A stretch of 64,000 nt of DNA from Aliirhizobium wenxiniae (GCF_019511445.1 NZ_JAEUAN010000007.1:1-64000), one strand, 5' to 3'; counted from the stretch's first letter, positions 54,184-63,750 are shown. Made by a program: numbers and translations. Notes: a model not told the origin generated them from the sequence alone.

Positions 54184-55494
54184 TCAACCGATCCGCTCGA
54201 TGATGATCGGCGACGGTTCCGGTCCGCTTTCCGAGATCGTGTAGCTTGCGAGAAAAGCCTCGCCTGCGCGTTTCGCCTGTTCGCGGGATGATGCGTGAAC
54301 GCGTGCGATCGGTTGCCCTTTTTCGACAGCAGACCCCAGCGGCAGGATGTGATCGAAGCCGACGCTGTGGTCGATCGTGTCGGTTGTCTTGCGGCGGCCG
54401 CCGCCCATATCCACCACGGCAAGCCCGAGGGCGCGACCATCACAGGCGGCAAGATAACCGGTGGCCGGGGCAAGCACGTCCAGAATGACGGGTGCTTTCG
54501 GCAGAAAAGCTTCCGGATGCTCGCAGAGATCGGCAGGACCGCCGAGCGCATGAACCATGTGGGCAAAAATTTCCATCGCCCGGCCGGAGGAGAGAGCCGA
54601 GCGCGCCATGTCCCTGCCCTCTTCCACAGTTGATGCGAGGGACGACTGCACCAGCATCTCGGCGACTTCAGCCATGACGATCGTCTCAAGTCGTGTCCCT
54701 GCCTTGCGGCCGGCGAGAAAATCCACGCAGTTCATCACTTCCAGCGCATTGCCCATAGCATCGGCCAGCGGTTGGTTCATATCGGTGATGAGTGCAACGG
54801 TTGGCACGCCCGCGCCGTTTGCCACATCGACCAGCGAGCGGGCCAGAATCCGGGCCTCGCCGATATCCTGCATGAAGGCGCCCGAGCCGACCTTCACATC
54901 CATCAGTAGCGTCTGCAGGCCGGCGGCAAGCTTTTTCGACAGGATCGAGGCGGTGATCAGCGGCACGGATTCGACCGTCGCGGTGACATCGCGGATAGCG
55001 TAGAGCCGGCGGTCGGCGGGTGCCAGATCCGATGTCTGGCCGACGATCGCACAGCCGACTTGCTGCACGACCTTGTAAAAACGCGCCTGATCCGGCGCGA
55101 TGTCATAGCCGGGAATGGATTGCAGCTTGTCGAGCGTGCCGCCGGTATGGCCGAGGCCGCGGCCGGAAATCATCGGCACGGCGAGGCCGCAAGCCGCCGC
55201 GATGGGGGCGAGCATCAGCGAGACGTTATCTCCGACGCCGCCAGTCGAATGCTTGTCGGCGATCGGGCGATCGACATTGTCCCATTTCAAGACAGAACCG
55301 CTGTCGCGCATGGCAAGCGTCAGGTCTATCGTTTCATTTCTGGACATGCCCCGAAAGAAGACAGCCATGGCGAAGGCCGCTGCCTGCGTTTCCGACACCG
55401 CTCCATCCGTGACGCCAGCGACGAAGGCCGCGATCTCTTCTCTCGAAAGATCGTGACCGTCTCGCTTATGGCGGATGATTTCCTGCGGCAGCAT
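54184..55494 (-). CDS. deoA: Thymidine phosphorylase
   Basis: Enzyme of 436 residues cleaving thymidine or deoxyuridine to base and deoxyribose 1-phosphate. The motif DKHSTGGVGDNVSLMLAPI and MISGRGLGHTGGTLDKL bind phosphate and nucleoside. It is full length. It follows deoC by nine bases, so deoC-deoA form a unit; the product goes to DeoB and DeoC. Confidence 0.97.
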   Translation of the reverse strand: MLPQEIIRHKRDGHDLSREEIAAFVAGVTDGAVSETQAAAFAMAVFFRGMSRNETIDLTLAMRDSGSVLKWDNVDRPIADKHSTGGVGDNVSLMLAPIAAACGLAVPMISGRGLGHTGGTLDKLQSIPGYDIAPDQARFYKVVQQVGCAIVGQTSDLAPADRRLYAIRDVTATVESVPLITASILSKKLAAGLQTLLMDVKVGSGAFMQDIGEARILARSLVDVANGAGVPTVALITDMNQPLADAMGNALEVMNCVDFLAGRKAGTRLETIVMAEVAEMLVQSSLASTVEEGRDMARSALSSGRAMEIFAHMVHALGGPADLCEHPEAFLPKAPVILDVLAPATGYLAACDGRALGLAVVDMGGGRRKTTDTIDHSVGFDHILPLGSAVEKGQPIARVHASSREQAKRAGEAFLASYTISESGPEPSPIIIERIG

Positions 55495-55503
55495 GCCGGT
55501 CGG

Positions 55504-56274
55504 TCAATAGCCGGCAGCGGCGCGCGGCGCGGTGCTGCCGCTCAAAACCGCCAGAATATCATCGAGCAGGCTCGAAGCGCCGAAACGGAAGGTGGAAGGC
55601 ATGACCCAGTTCTGACCCATGATGCTTTCGGCAAGACGCAGGTAAAGATCGGCATCGGCAACCGTGGAAATGCCGCCCGCAGGCTTGAAGCCGACTTTTG
55701 CCTTCGATTCGCGAATGGCGCGAAGCATAATGTCGGTCGCTTCCAGCGTGGCATTGACCTGCACCTTGCCGGTGGAGGTCTTGATGAAATCGGCACCGGC
55801 GGCGATCGCCAGTTCTGAAGCGCGACTGACGAGCGCCTTATCCTTCAGCTCACCCGTTTCCAGAATGACCTTCAGCGTGGATTGCGGGCAGGCGGCGCGG
55901 ACGGCCTCGACCATCGTCGTAACAGCCGCCTCATCACCGGCGATCAAGGCCTTGTAGGGAATGACGAGATCGATCTCGTCGGCACCGTCTTCGATGGCTT
56001 TCTTCGTTTCCGCGACCACTTCGGACACGGCGAGATCACCGGAGGGGAAATTGACGACAGTCGCGATCCTGACCGGATGGCCGGACCCGAGAATGCTGCG
56101 GGCATGGGCGATGAAGCGCGGCCAGATGCAGATTGCGGCGCTGTTGCCGTAAGGCGTCTGCGCGCGAAGGCACAGGTTTTCGATCGCGGCATTGTCGCAA
56201 TCTTCACGCAGGTTCGTCAGGTCGAGAAGAGACAGGGCAAATGCCGCAGCCTCGCGCGGGCTCTGCAGTTCCAT
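55504..56274 (-). CDS. deoC: Deoxyribose-phosphate aldolase
   Basis: Class I aldolase of 256 residues splitting deoxyribose 5-phosphate into glyceraldehyde 3-phosphate and acetaldehyde. The Schiff-base lysine lies in GADFIKTSTGKVQ, and VVNFPSGDLAVSEV and KPAGGISTVADADLYL are conserved TIM-barrel segments. The ATG at 56274 follows a palindrome (56310-56330). It is separated from the phosphorylase gene by 106 bases. Confidence 0.96.
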   Translation of the reverse strand: MELQSPREAAAFALSLLDLTNLREDCDNAAIENLCLRAQTPYGNSAAICIWPRFIAHARSILGSGHPVRIATVVNFPSGDLAVSEVVAETKKAIEDGADEIDLVIPYKALIAGDEAAVTTMVEAVRAACPQSTLKVILETGELKDKALVSRASELAIAAGADFIKTSTGKVQVNATLEATDIMLRAIRESKAKVGFKPAGGISTVADADLYLRLAESIMGQNWVMPSTFRFGASSLLDDILAVLSGSTAPRAAAGY

Positions 56275-56309
56275 GGTGTCCTCCGCTTTGGATTAGAGTG
56301 CAAGTTTTA

Positions 56310-56330
56310 GCGTTGAACCGATTTGATTCA
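56310..56330. promoter_or_regulatory. Candidate operator upstream of deoC
   Basis: GTTGAA-N9-TTCAAC inverted repeat 36 bases before the deoC start. It may be the site of a LacI- or DeoR-type nucleoside regulator; no such gene is in the window. Confidence 0.38.
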
Positions 56331-56380
56331 ACCCGCATAGGTCGCGAAATGTGGCATCTCGCCGCTATGGCCTTGATAAG

Positions 56381-57178
56381 TCAGGTGCTGTGGCTGAGCA
56401 TTTCTCGCAGGACCGAGGCCAGACGAGCGCCGCCGACGGGCGCCATGTCCTTGGTTTCCTCGTGGCTGAGTTCAGCACCGGTCATGCCCGCCCCGTAATT
56501 GGTGACGACCGAGGCGGCCGCAACCTTGAGGCCGAAGTAACGGGCGAGGATGACTTCCGGCACGGTCGACATGCCGACGGCATCGGCACCCAGCGTGCGC
56601 GCCATGCGGATTTCCGCCGGCGTCTCAAAACTCGGGCCGGAAAACCACATGTAGACGCCTTGATAAAGCGTCACGCCGGCGCGGATCGCCGCGTTGCGCA
56701 TCTTTACCGCCAGATCGGCATCATAGGCGCTGGTCATGCCGACGAAGCGCTGATCGCCATGTTCGCCGATCAGCGGGTTCATGCCGGAATAGTTGATGTG
56801 ATCGGTGATCTGCATGACCGAGCCTGGCGGCATGTCCTCCCGCACGGAGCCGGCCGAATTGGTGAGGATCAGCGACTGGACGCCGAGGCCTTTAAGCACC
56901 TGGATCGGAAAGCGCATGGCCTTGGCATCGCCATGCTCGTAATAATGCGCGCGGCCGGACAGCATGATGACCGGCTGGCTGCCGAGATAACCGGCTACAA
57001 GTTCACCCGCGTGGCCGGTGACGCCGCTCACCGGAAAGCCTTCGAGTTCGCGATAGGAAATTCGGACCTGATCGGTAACGCCCTCGACCAGCGAACCGAG
57101 ACCGGAGCCAAGTACGATCGCCACACGCGGCACGAGGCCATCCAGCCGCTCGACCAGCAGATCGGTTACCGTCGTCAT
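56381..57178 (-). CDS. punA: Purine nucleoside phosphorylase (family 2)
   Basis: Trimeric-type PNP of 265 residues, phosphorolysing inosine or guanosine. The phosphate loop is IVLGSGLGSLVEG, then MLSGRAHYYEHG, and the base-binding FSGPSFETPAEIR. It overlaps cdd by four bases (ATGA at 57175-57178). With add it would convert adenosine to hypoxanthine. Related xapA-type enzymes accept xanthosine; I cannot separate these by eye. Confidence 0.93.
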   Translation of the reverse strand: MTTVTDLLVERLDGLVPRVAIVLGSGLGSLVEGVTDQVRISYRELEGFPVSGVTGHAGELVAGYLGSQPVIMLSGRAHYYEHGDAKAMRFPIQVLKGLGVQSLILTNSAGSVREDMPPGSVMQITDHINYSGMNPLIGEHGDQRFVGMTSAYDADLAVKMRNAAIRAGVTLYQGVYMWFSGPSFETPAEIRMARTLGADAVGMSTVPEVILARYFGLKVAAASVVTNYGAGMTGAELSHEETKDMAPVGGARLASVLREMLSHST

Positions 57179-57567
57179 CCGATGACATCCGTTTCGAAAG
57201 CGTAGGGAAGCAGTTCGGCCATGGTGACGGTCTTTGCCACACCTGCCTCGTCGCAGAGATAGATACGCGTATCAGCCGAAGCGAATTCCGAGATCTTCTG
57301 GCGGCAGCCGCCGCAGGGGGTGCAGAGCGGCAGTTTTTCGGCGATCACCGCCAGTTCAACGATCTTCTTTCCGCCGCCCATGACCATGGCGCCGATCGCA
57401 GTCGGTTCGGCGCACCAGCCCTGCGGGAAGGACAGGTTCTCGATATTGGCGCCGAGATAGACTTTTCCGTCATCGGCCTTGAGAGCAACCCCGACCGGGA
57501 ATTTCGAATAGGGCGCGTAAGCCTTAGTCATCGCCTCGCGGGCGGCTTCGAACAGTTCGTGAGACAT
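57175..57567 (-). CDS. cdd: Cytidine deaminase
   Basis: Homotetrameric-type zinc enzyme of 130 residues converting (deoxy)cytidine to (deoxy)uridine. The zinc site is made of the Cys-Ala-Glu motif in QGWCAEPTAIGAMV and PCGGCRQKI. SD is near the ATG at 57567. It starts three bases after the upstream permease gene and overlaps the phosphorylase start, so uptake and deamination are co-expressed. Confidence 0.96.
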   Translation of the reverse strand: MSHELFEAAREAMTKAYAPYSKFPVGVALKADDGKVYLGANIENLSFPQGWCAEPTAIGAMVMGGGKKIVELAVIAEKLPLCTPCGGCRQKISEFASADTRIYLCDEAGVAKTVTMAELLPYAFETDVIG

Positions 57568-57570
57568 ATC

Positions 57571-58542
57571 TCAACGCTCCTTTGTATAGGCGACGCCGCC
57601 GGCCTTGGGCGGACGGGCAACGCCGATGAAGCCTGCCAGCAGGACGCAGGTGAGGATGTAGGGCAGCGCCTGGAAGATCTGCACCGGAACCTCGCCGATC
57701 ATCGGCAGCGACTTGCCCTGCATGAAATTGGCAAACGCATCGAGGAAACCGAACAGCAGGCAGGCGAACATGACCGGCACCGGCTTCCACTTGGCGAAGA
57801 TCAGAGCGGCGAGCGCGATATAACCCTTACCGGCCGACATGTTGTTGATGAAGGCGGCGGACTGGGCGATCGCCAGATAGGTGCCGGCAAAGCCTGCAAG
57901 GAAGCCGGTGACAATCAGTGCCCGGTAGCGCAGCCAGACGACCGATACGCCTGCCGTATCGACCGCACCCGGATTTTCGCCCACCGCGCGAAGCCGCAGG
58001 CCGAAACGGGTGCGATAGAGGACCCACCAGGAGAGCGGCACCATGAGGAAGGCGATGTAGGTGAGGATGTTGTTGCCGGAAATTACATTGGCATAAAGTG
58101 GACCGATGATCGGCACATCGCGCATCATGTCGGCACCCGGCAGGATGATGCCGGAGAAGCGACCTTCCGGCGGCACCTGCCCCGTGCGGCCGCCCTGGTT
58201 GAACCAGGCGGTGCCGAGCACGATGGTGAGACCCGCCGCAATGAAGTTCAGCGCCACGCCGGAAACGATCTGGTTGCCGCGATTGGTGATCGAGGCAAAA
58301 CCGTGCAGCATGGAAAAGATGATCGCGATCAGGATGCCTGCACCAAGCCCCGCCCAGGCATTGCCGGTCCAGTAGGCAGCGCAGGCGGCGGCAAAGGCGG
58401 ATGCCAGCATCTTGCCTTCAAGGCCGATATCGAAAATGCCGGCCCGTTCGGAGAACAGGCCTGCCAATGCGGTGAAGAGCAGCGGGATGGAGAGGCGGAT
58501 CGCCGATCCCATAATGCTGACGAACGTATCGAAATATTCCAT
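57571..58542 (-). CDS. Nucleoside ABC transporter permease, second subunit
   Basis: Inner-membrane permease of 323 residues, about eight to nine helices, BPD_transp_2 family. It has GNSILEYFDTF-like N-terminus and the SAGKGYIALAALIFAKW segment that couples to the ATPase. It pairs with the next permease gene, three bases away. In the related Lactococcus and Streptococcus nup systems this transporter carries nucleosides. The cytidine deaminase follows by three bases. Confidence 0.93.
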   Translation of the reverse strand: MEYFDTFVSIMGSAIRLSIPLLFTALAGLFSERAGIFDIGLEGKMLASAFAAACAAYWTGNAWAGLGAGILIAIIFSMLHGFASITNRGNQIVSGVALNFIAAGLTIVLGTAWFNQGGRTGQVPPEGRFSGIILPGADMMRDVPIIGPLYANVISGNNILTYIAFLMVPLSWWVLYRTRFGLRLRAVGENPGAVDTAGVSVVWLRYRALIVTGFLAGFAGTYLAIAQSAAFINNMSAGKGYIALAALIFAKWKPVPVMFACLLFGFLDAFANFMQGKSLPMIGEVPVQIFQALPYILTCVLLAGFIGVARPPKAGGVAYTKER

Positions 58543-58545
58543 GGC

Positions 58546-59649
58546 TTATTTCCCCGTCGCCGTCTGGTAGAGCCGCACCATGGCCGGGCGCAGCATATAT
58601 TCCAGCGCACCGGCAAAGAAGATGACGAGACCCTGGATGACCACGATCATGTCGCGGGTGATATTCGGCATTTCGAAGGAGAGATCCGCACCGCCCTGAT
58701 AGAGGATGCCGAACAGCAGCGCCGCAAAGATGATGCCGACCGGATGGCTTCGTCCCATCAGCGAAACGGCGATGCCGACAAAGCCAGCGCCTGCGACGAA
58801 TTCCACCTGAAGACGGGCCGAGGCCCCCATGACCGCGTTGAGCGACATCATACCGGCCAAGCCGCCGGAGATGAGCATGGCGATGATGACGGTGCGCACG
58901 TATGGAATGCCTGCATAAATGGCAGCCGTCGGGCTGACGCCCAGCGTGCGCATTTCATAACCGAGCTTGGTGCGCCAGATCAGCAGCCAGACGAGGTAAC
59001 ACATCACGAGCGCGATGATGAAGGAGACGTTGAACGGCGCCGGACCAAGCTTCATGCCGAACAGCGCCATCAGCCAGTCGAGCTTGGGCAATTGTCCGCC
59101 GGCCAGAAAAGTGCGGGTTTCCGGCGCCATCTTGCCCGGCACGATGAAAACATTGACCAGAAGATAGACCATCAGCGCCGCGCCGATGAAATTGAACATG
59201 ATGGTGGTGATGACGATGTGGCTACCGCGCTTGGCCTGCAGCCAGGCGGGGATGAAGGCCCAGGCGGCACCGAAGAGCGCTGCACCGATGACCGCAAACG
59301 GCATGGTCACATACCACGGTACGTAATGATCCAGCGAGAGGGCAACGAGCGCCGCCCCCAGACCACCGACATAGGCCTGACCTTCGGAGCCGATGTTGAA
59401 CAGTCCGGCATGGAAGGCGACAGCAACAGACAGGCCGGTGAAGATGAAGCTTGTGGCATAAAACAGGGTGAAGCCGATCGCATCACCGCGACCGAGCGCC
59501 CCCTGAATGAGAAAATTCAGCGCCTCGAACGGGTTTTCGCCGATCGCCCAGACGACGAGGCCGGAGAAAAAGAAGGCGAGGATGAGGTTCAACAGCGGAA
59601 TGACGCCGTAATTGATCCAGGCGGGCAATGGAACGGAAGCCGTGCTCAT
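58546..59649 (-). CDS. Nucleoside ABC transporter permease, first subunit
   Basis: Inner-membrane permease of 367 residues, about ten helices, BPD_transp_2 family. NIGSEGQAYVGGLGAALVA and the C-terminal AGAGFVGIAVSLMGRSHPVG are typical of the nup/BmpB-type permeases. It forms a heterodimer with the downstream subunit. It is 79 bases from the ATPase gene. Confidence 0.93.
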   Translation of the reverse strand: MSTASVPLPAWINYGVIPLLNLILAFFFSGLVVWAIGENPFEALNFLIQGALGRGDAIGFTLFYATSFIFTGLSVAVAFHAGLFNIGSEGQAYVGGLGAALVALSLDHYVPWYVTMPFAVIGAALFGAAWAFIPAWLQAKRGSHIVITTIMFNFIGAALMVYLLVNVFIVPGKMAPETRTFLAGGQLPKLDWLMALFGMKLGPAPFNVSFIIALVMCYLVWLLIWRTKLGYEMRTLGVSPTAAIYAGIPYVRTVIIAMLISGGLAGMMSLNAVMGASARLQVEFVAGAGFVGIAVSLMGRSHPVGIIFAALLFGILYQGGADLSFEMPNITRDMIVVIQGLVIFFAGALEYMLRPAMVRLYQTATGK

Positions 59650-59728
59650 GCGCCCCTCCCCTTTTGCCCGGTTTCGACCCGTGCCTCGTTCATCCCATAC
59701 TCCGAAATTCTAGTAAAAACAGAGACCG

Positions 59729-61255
59729 TCACGCTGCGATCCCCGCCATCATCAGGCCAAGTGTCTGCTCATCCGCATCCGCCGATTTTTCGCCGACGAC
59801 CTTGCCGGCAAACATGACGAGGATGCGGTCCGACAGGGAACGGATCTCGTCGAGTTCGACCGAGACCAGAAGCACCGCCTTGCCGGCATCGCGCATCTCG
59901 ATGATGCGACGGTGAATGAACTCGATCGCGCCGATATCGACGCCGCGGGTCGGCTGGCCGATCAAAAGCATTTTCGGATCGCGCTCGATCTCGCGGGCAA
60001 CGACGATCTTCTGCTGGTTGCCGCCGGAGAAATTGGCGGTCTTCAGCCGCGGGTTCGGCGGGCGGATATCGTATTTTTCGATCTGCTCCTCGGCTTGTCT
60101 TCGAATTGCGTCGAGATCCAGCATCGCGCCGTGGCCGTAGCGCGGGTCGTGGTGGTAACCGAGGATGGAGTTTTCGTATTCCTCGAATTTCAGCACCAGC
60201 CCCATGTGGTGGCGGTCTTCGGGAATATGCGCGAGGCCGAGCTGGCGCAGAAGAGCGGGGTCGGCTGCCTCCACCGGCTTGCCGTCAATCAGGATTTCTC
60301 CCGAGACCGGCTTGCGGATGCCGGCAAGCGCTTCGAGCAGTTCCGACTGACCGTTACCGGCAACACCGGCAATGCCGACGATTTCTCCAGCGCGGACATC
60401 GAAGGAGACGTCATCGACCATGGTGACGCCGCGGCCGTCCTTCACCGTCAGGTTCTTCACCGACAGAAGCACCGGGCCGGGATTGGCGTCGCCCTTTTCG
60501 ACACGCAGCAGCACGCGGCGACCGACCATCAGTTCGGCGAGTTCGGCAACCGTCGTCTCGGCAGTCTTGCGGGTGGCGACCATCTCGCCGCGGCGCATGA
60601 CCGAGACCGTGTCGGTAATCGCCATGATCTCGCGCAGCTTGTGGGTGATGAGAATGATCGTCTTGCCCTGATCGCGCAGGACCTGGAGGATACGGAAGAG
60701 GTGATCGGCTTCAGCAGGCGTCAGAACACCCGTCGGCTCGTCGAGAATGAGGATTTCGGCACCGCGATAAAGCGCTTTCAGGATTTCGACACGCTGCTGG
60801 CTGCCGACCGGCAGCTCCTCGATCACCGCATCCGGATCGACTTCCAGGCCGTAATCCTTTTCCAGCCGCTTCAGCTCCTTGCGCGCGCCTGCCACACCCT
60901 TGGCAAGCAACTGCCCGCCTTCGGCGCCGAGCATGACGTTTTCCAGCACGGTGAAATTCTCGACCAGCATGAAATGCTGGTGAACCATGCCGATGCCCGC
61001 CGCAATCGCAGCCTGGCTGTCACGGATCGTGACCGGCTTGCCCTGAATACGGATCTCGCCCTCGTCGGCATGGTAGAAACCATAAAGGATCGACATCAGC
61101 GTCGACTTTCCGGCGCCGTTTTCGCCGATGATGCCGTGGATGGATCCCTTGCCGACGGAAAGGTTGATGTTCTTGTTCGCATGGACTGCGCCGAATTTCT
61201 TGTCGATGCCGACAAGCTCGATCGCGGGCTCATTCGCTGAAGACTGAAGGCTCAA
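59729..61255 (-). CDS. Nucleoside ABC transporter ATPase (two ABC domains)
   Basis: ATPase of about 508 residues with two nucleotide-binding domains, as in sugar/nucleoside importers. Walker A of the first domain is IIGENGAGKSTLM, signature LPVGSQQRVEILKAL; the second has GVAGNGQSELLEAL (degenerate P loop) and signature FSGGNQQKIVVARE. A TTG at 61255 with AAGG upstream is preferred as start; the TTG at 61282 overlaps the T run of a terminator. It follows the binding protein gene and precedes the permeases. Confidence 0.93.
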   Translation of the reverse strand: MSLQSSANEPAIELVGIDKKFGAVHANKNINLSVGKGSIHGIIGENGAGKSTLMSILYGFYHADEGEIRIQGKPVTIRDSQAAIAAGIGMVHQHFMLVENFTVLENVMLGAEGGQLLAKGVAGARKELKRLEKDYGLEVDPDAVIEELPVGSQQRVEILKALYRGAEILILDEPTGVLTPAEADHLFRILQVLRDQGKTIILITHKLREIMAITDTVSVMRRGEMVATRKTAETTVAELAELMVGRRVLLRVEKGDANPGPVLLSVKNLTVKDGRGVTMVDDVSFDVRAGEIVGIAGVAGNGQSELLEALAGIRKPVSGEILIDGKPVEAADPALLRQLGLAHIPEDRHHMGLVLKFEEYENSILGYHHDPRYGHGAMLDLDAIRRQAEEQIEKYDIRPPNPRLKTANFSGGNQQKIVVAREIERDPKMLLIGQPTRGVDIGAIEFIHRRIIEMRDAGKAVLLVSVELDEIRSLSDRILVMFAGKVVGEKSADADEQTLGLMMAGIAA

Positions 61256-61280
61256 TGGTCCGACCTTGCTCTTGATATGC

Positions 61281-61316
61281 AAAAAGGGCGCATGGCGGCA
61301 GTTCCACCATGCGCCC
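61281..61316 (-). terminator. Attenuating terminator between binding protein and ATPase genes
   Basis: A 10-bp perfect stem GGGCGCATGG/CCATGCGCCC with an 11-base loop, then TTTTT on the minus strand. It lies between the binding-protein gene and the ATPase, so it should raise the ratio of receptor to membrane components. Confidence 0.88.
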
Positions 61317-61330
61317 CTTCGATCCTTGAC

Positions 61331-62323
61331 TTACATCGGGCAGGAATTGTCCGTCATGTAGTCATGCACCTTGACGGTGCCGGCAATGATATCGGCCTTC
61401 GCCTTGTCGAGCGCGGCCTGCATTTCCGGCGTGATCAGAGCCTTGTTGTTGTCGTCGATCGCAGCGACAACACCTTCATCCTTGATGCCGTTCGACTGGA
61501 CGCCTGCGGTGAACTTGTCTTCAGCGGCGTCCTTATAGGCATTGTAGACGGCCAGATCGACGCGCTTGACCATCGAGGTCAGAACCGAACCCGGGTGAAC
61601 GTGGTTCTGGTTACTGTCGACGCCGATCGAGAGCTTCTTGTTGTCTGCTGCGGTCTGCAGCACACCGAGGCCCGATGCACCGGCTGCCGCGTAAATCACG
61701 TCGGCACCCTGATCGATCTGGTTCTTGGTGAGTTCGCCGGCGCGAACCGGGTCGTTCCAGGCAGCACCGGTGGTGCCGACCATGTTCTGGAAGACCTGCA
61801 TATCGGCCTTCACGGACTTGGCGCCCTGAACGTAACCACAGCCGAACTTGCGGATCAGCGGGATATCCATGCCGCCGACGAAGCCGACCTTGCCGGTCTT
61901 GGAGGCCATGCCGGCGAGAAGGCCGACGAGGTAGGAACCTTCGGCTTCGTTATAAACGACGGAGCGGACGTTCGGCAGATCAACGACAGAATCGACGATG
62001 ACGAATTTGGTATCCGGGAATTCGCCGGCAACCTTTTCCATGGCCGAAGTCCAGGCAAAGGATACGGCGATGACCGGGTTGTAACCACGGCTTGCGAAGT
62101 TGCGGATCGCCTGCTCGCCCTGCGTATCGCTGGTCGGCTCGAAGTCACGGTAATCGGTGCCGGTTTCCTTCTTGTACATTTCGGCGCCTGCATAGGCAGC
62201 CTCGTTGAAGGATTTATCGAATTTGCCACCAGTGCCATAGACCAGCGCCGGCTTGATCTCGGCGGCCAGCGCTGTCGTCGACATCGCAGCCACGGCGAGA
62301 AGGCTCAAAAGGGTTTTCTTCAT
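61331..62323 (-). CDS. BMP family nucleoside-binding protein
   Basis: Periplasmic solute-binding protein of 330 residues with a signal peptide (about 1-21). Basic membrane protein (Med/PnrA) family features: PALVYGTGGKFDKSFNEAAY, GVDSNQNHVHPGSVLTSMVK and FTAGVQSNGIKDEGV. PnrA-type proteins bind purine nucleosides. It is the first gene of the transporter operon, with AAGG seven bases before the ATG and a terminator after the stop. Confidence 0.94.
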   Translation of the reverse strand: MKKTLLSLLAVAAMSTTALAAEIKPALVYGTGGKFDKSFNEAAYAGAEMYKKETGTDYRDFEPTSDTQGEQAIRNFASRGYNPVIAVSFAWTSAMEKVAGEFPDTKFVIVDSVVDLPNVRSVVYNEAEGSYLVGLLAGMASKTGKVGFVGGMDIPLIRKFGCGYVQGAKSVKADMQVFQNMVGTTGAAWNDPVRAGELTKNQIDQGADVIYAAAGASGLGVLQTAADNKKLSIGVDSNQNHVHPGSVLTSMVKRVDLAVYNAYKDAAEDKFTAGVQSNGIKDEGVVAAIDDNNKALITPEMQAALDKAKADIIAGTVKVHDYMTDNSCPM

Positions 62324-62554
62324 GGTGCAGCCTTGCTTTTTTAATGTTAGGTCCTCCCGCGGGTCCGGCCAGCGAACGCCTTGCGGTTACCGCCCCCTCT
62401 TAGAAGGCTTGGCTATACCTACTCTTGCATGTGCGCCAGAAAAATTCACCAGATTTTTTTCATCCGGTAAAAACGCCTATCCCTTTGGCAGCCTGCATGA
62501 ATTTGCCGCGGACCTGCACAAATCCGCGGCGTTCAAGATCACTTTATCACAGCC
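62324..62554 (-). other. Leader/intergenic region of the nucleoside transporter
   Basis: 231 bases between msrA and the binding-protein gene, same strand. It has a 7-bp inverted repeat CCGCGGA (62506-62512)/TCCGCGG (62523-62529), which may end msrA transcription, and a T-rich stretch (62456-62462). I see no purine-riboswitch architecture. A promoter for the transporter is expected but not recognised. Confidence 0.5.
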
Positions 62555-63214
62555 TCAAGCCGCCTGACCGACCGGGCAGGACACACCGGTGCCCTTGAGA
62601 CCGCAATACCCGGCCGGATTCTTGGCAAGATACTGCTGATGATAGTCTTCGGCATAATAGAATGTCGGCACGGGCGCGAGTTCCGTGGTGATCGGCGTAT
62701 CACGTCCAGCCTTTTTGAGCGCATCCTGGAAAACATCCAGCGCCTCGCGCGCCTGTTCGGCCTGGCTTTCGCTCGTCGTGTAGATCGCGGAGCGATAGGT
62801 CGTCCCGATATCATTGCCCTGCCGCATGCCCTGGGTCGGATCATGTTCCTCGAAGAACAGCTTGAGCAACTGGCGATAGGAGACGATCTTCGGATCGAAG
62901 ACGACCTTGACGATTTCGGCGTGACCGGTGAGCCCGGTTGTCGTTTCATGATAGGTCGGGTTGGGCGTGATACCGCCTGCATAACCGACCGCAGTCACGT
63001 AAACGCCCGGCACTTTCCAGAACAGGCGCTCGGCACCCCAGAAGCAGCCCATACCGAAATAAGCCACTTCCAGACCATGCGGATAAGGGCTCTTGAGGGC
63101 GTGGCCATTGACGAAATGGATCTCGGATGTCGGGATCTCTTGCGGCCGTCCTGGCAGAGCGGTCTGCTCAGAGGGCATTACAGTCTTCTTGCTGAAGATC
63201 TCGTTCAGGAACAT
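62555..63214 (-). CDS. msrA: Peptide methionine sulfoxide reductase MsrA
   Basis: Repair enzyme of 219 residues reducing Met-S-sulfoxide. The catalytic Cys57 lies in [12 protein letters not shown]; resolving cysteines are in [15 protein letters not shown] near the C-terminus. The ATG at 63214 follows GGAGG by five bases; the longer ORF adds eight residues. No signal peptide, so cytoplasmic. MsrA in rhizobia is usually a separate gene, as here. Confidence 0.96.
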   Translation of the reverse strand: MFLNEIFSKKTVMPSEQTALPGRPQEIPTSEIHFVNGHALKSPYPHGLEVAYFGMGCFWGAERLFWKVPGVYVTAVGYAGGITPNPTYHETTTGLTGHAEIVKVVFDPKIVSYRQLLKLFFEEHDPTQGMRQGNDIGTTYRSAIYTTSESQAEQAREALDVFQDALKKAGRDTPITTELAPVPTFYYAEDYHQQYLAKNPAGYCGLKGTGVSCPVGQAA

Positions 63215-63290
63215 TTCTGCCTCCATCTTTGGCGACATTGTTTATCTGTTTTTCCCTGGACTGAATGCCTCCCAGGCACCGCTTGCCGGT

Positions 63291-63617
63291 TCAGGCTGAA
63301 AAGCGCCCTGCGAAAGACGTTCTCTTGTAGCCCATCATCCAGAAAAGCAGTGCAAGGACCAGGAACATGACACCGGCAGGCTGCGCCAGAACCGGCGCCA
63401 CATAGGGTCGCCATATATCTGCGCTCATATAGTCATCGGCCGACAGTTCTGCCAGTGTCAGACTTTCCGGATCGAGATTAAGCCAGGCATTGCCGAGACT
63501 GGTCAGCACCACATCGGATGACGAGACGGACTGGATCGCATCGATCGTGCCGACGAGGACGGCTGCAGCGAGCGCTGCAAAACTCAGAAAATGGAAAAAC
63601 GCCCGGAGGAGCCTCAT
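63291..63617 (-). CDS. Small membrane protein
   Basis: Protein of 108 residues with two membrane helices (about 4-26 and 78-96) separated by a 50-residue polar loop (SLTLAELSADDYMSADIWRP). Residues PAGVMFLVLALLFWMMGYKR end the second helix. It resembles small uncharacterised alphaproteobacterial envelope proteins; I cannot give a function. It precedes msrA by about 75 bases on the same strand. Confidence 0.7.
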   Translation of the reverse strand: MRLLRAFFHFLSFAALAAAVLVGTIDAIQSVSSSDVVLTSLGNAWLNLDPESLTLAELSADDYMSADIWRPYVAPVLAQPAGVMFLVLALLFWMMGYKRTSFAGRFSA

Positions 63618-63750
63618 CGCGCAGATCTCTTTCCCTCAAGCACCGGCGTTGTGCGCCAAACGATAGCGCCATCGTCTGCCTATGGCAACGGCGGCCATGT
63701 TTTCCGGCGCAATATCCGTGCTTTAAGTATTTGTGATATCGGGAGGAAAA

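Noticed and set aside
57559..59817. 752-codon plus-strand frame over the permease genes
   Set aside because: His/Asp/Arg-rich shadow of hydrophobic permeases read on the other strand; not a protein.
62324..62554. Possible purine riboswitch before the nucleoside-binding protein
   Set aside because: No three-way-junction pattern or conserved loop sequences can be traced.
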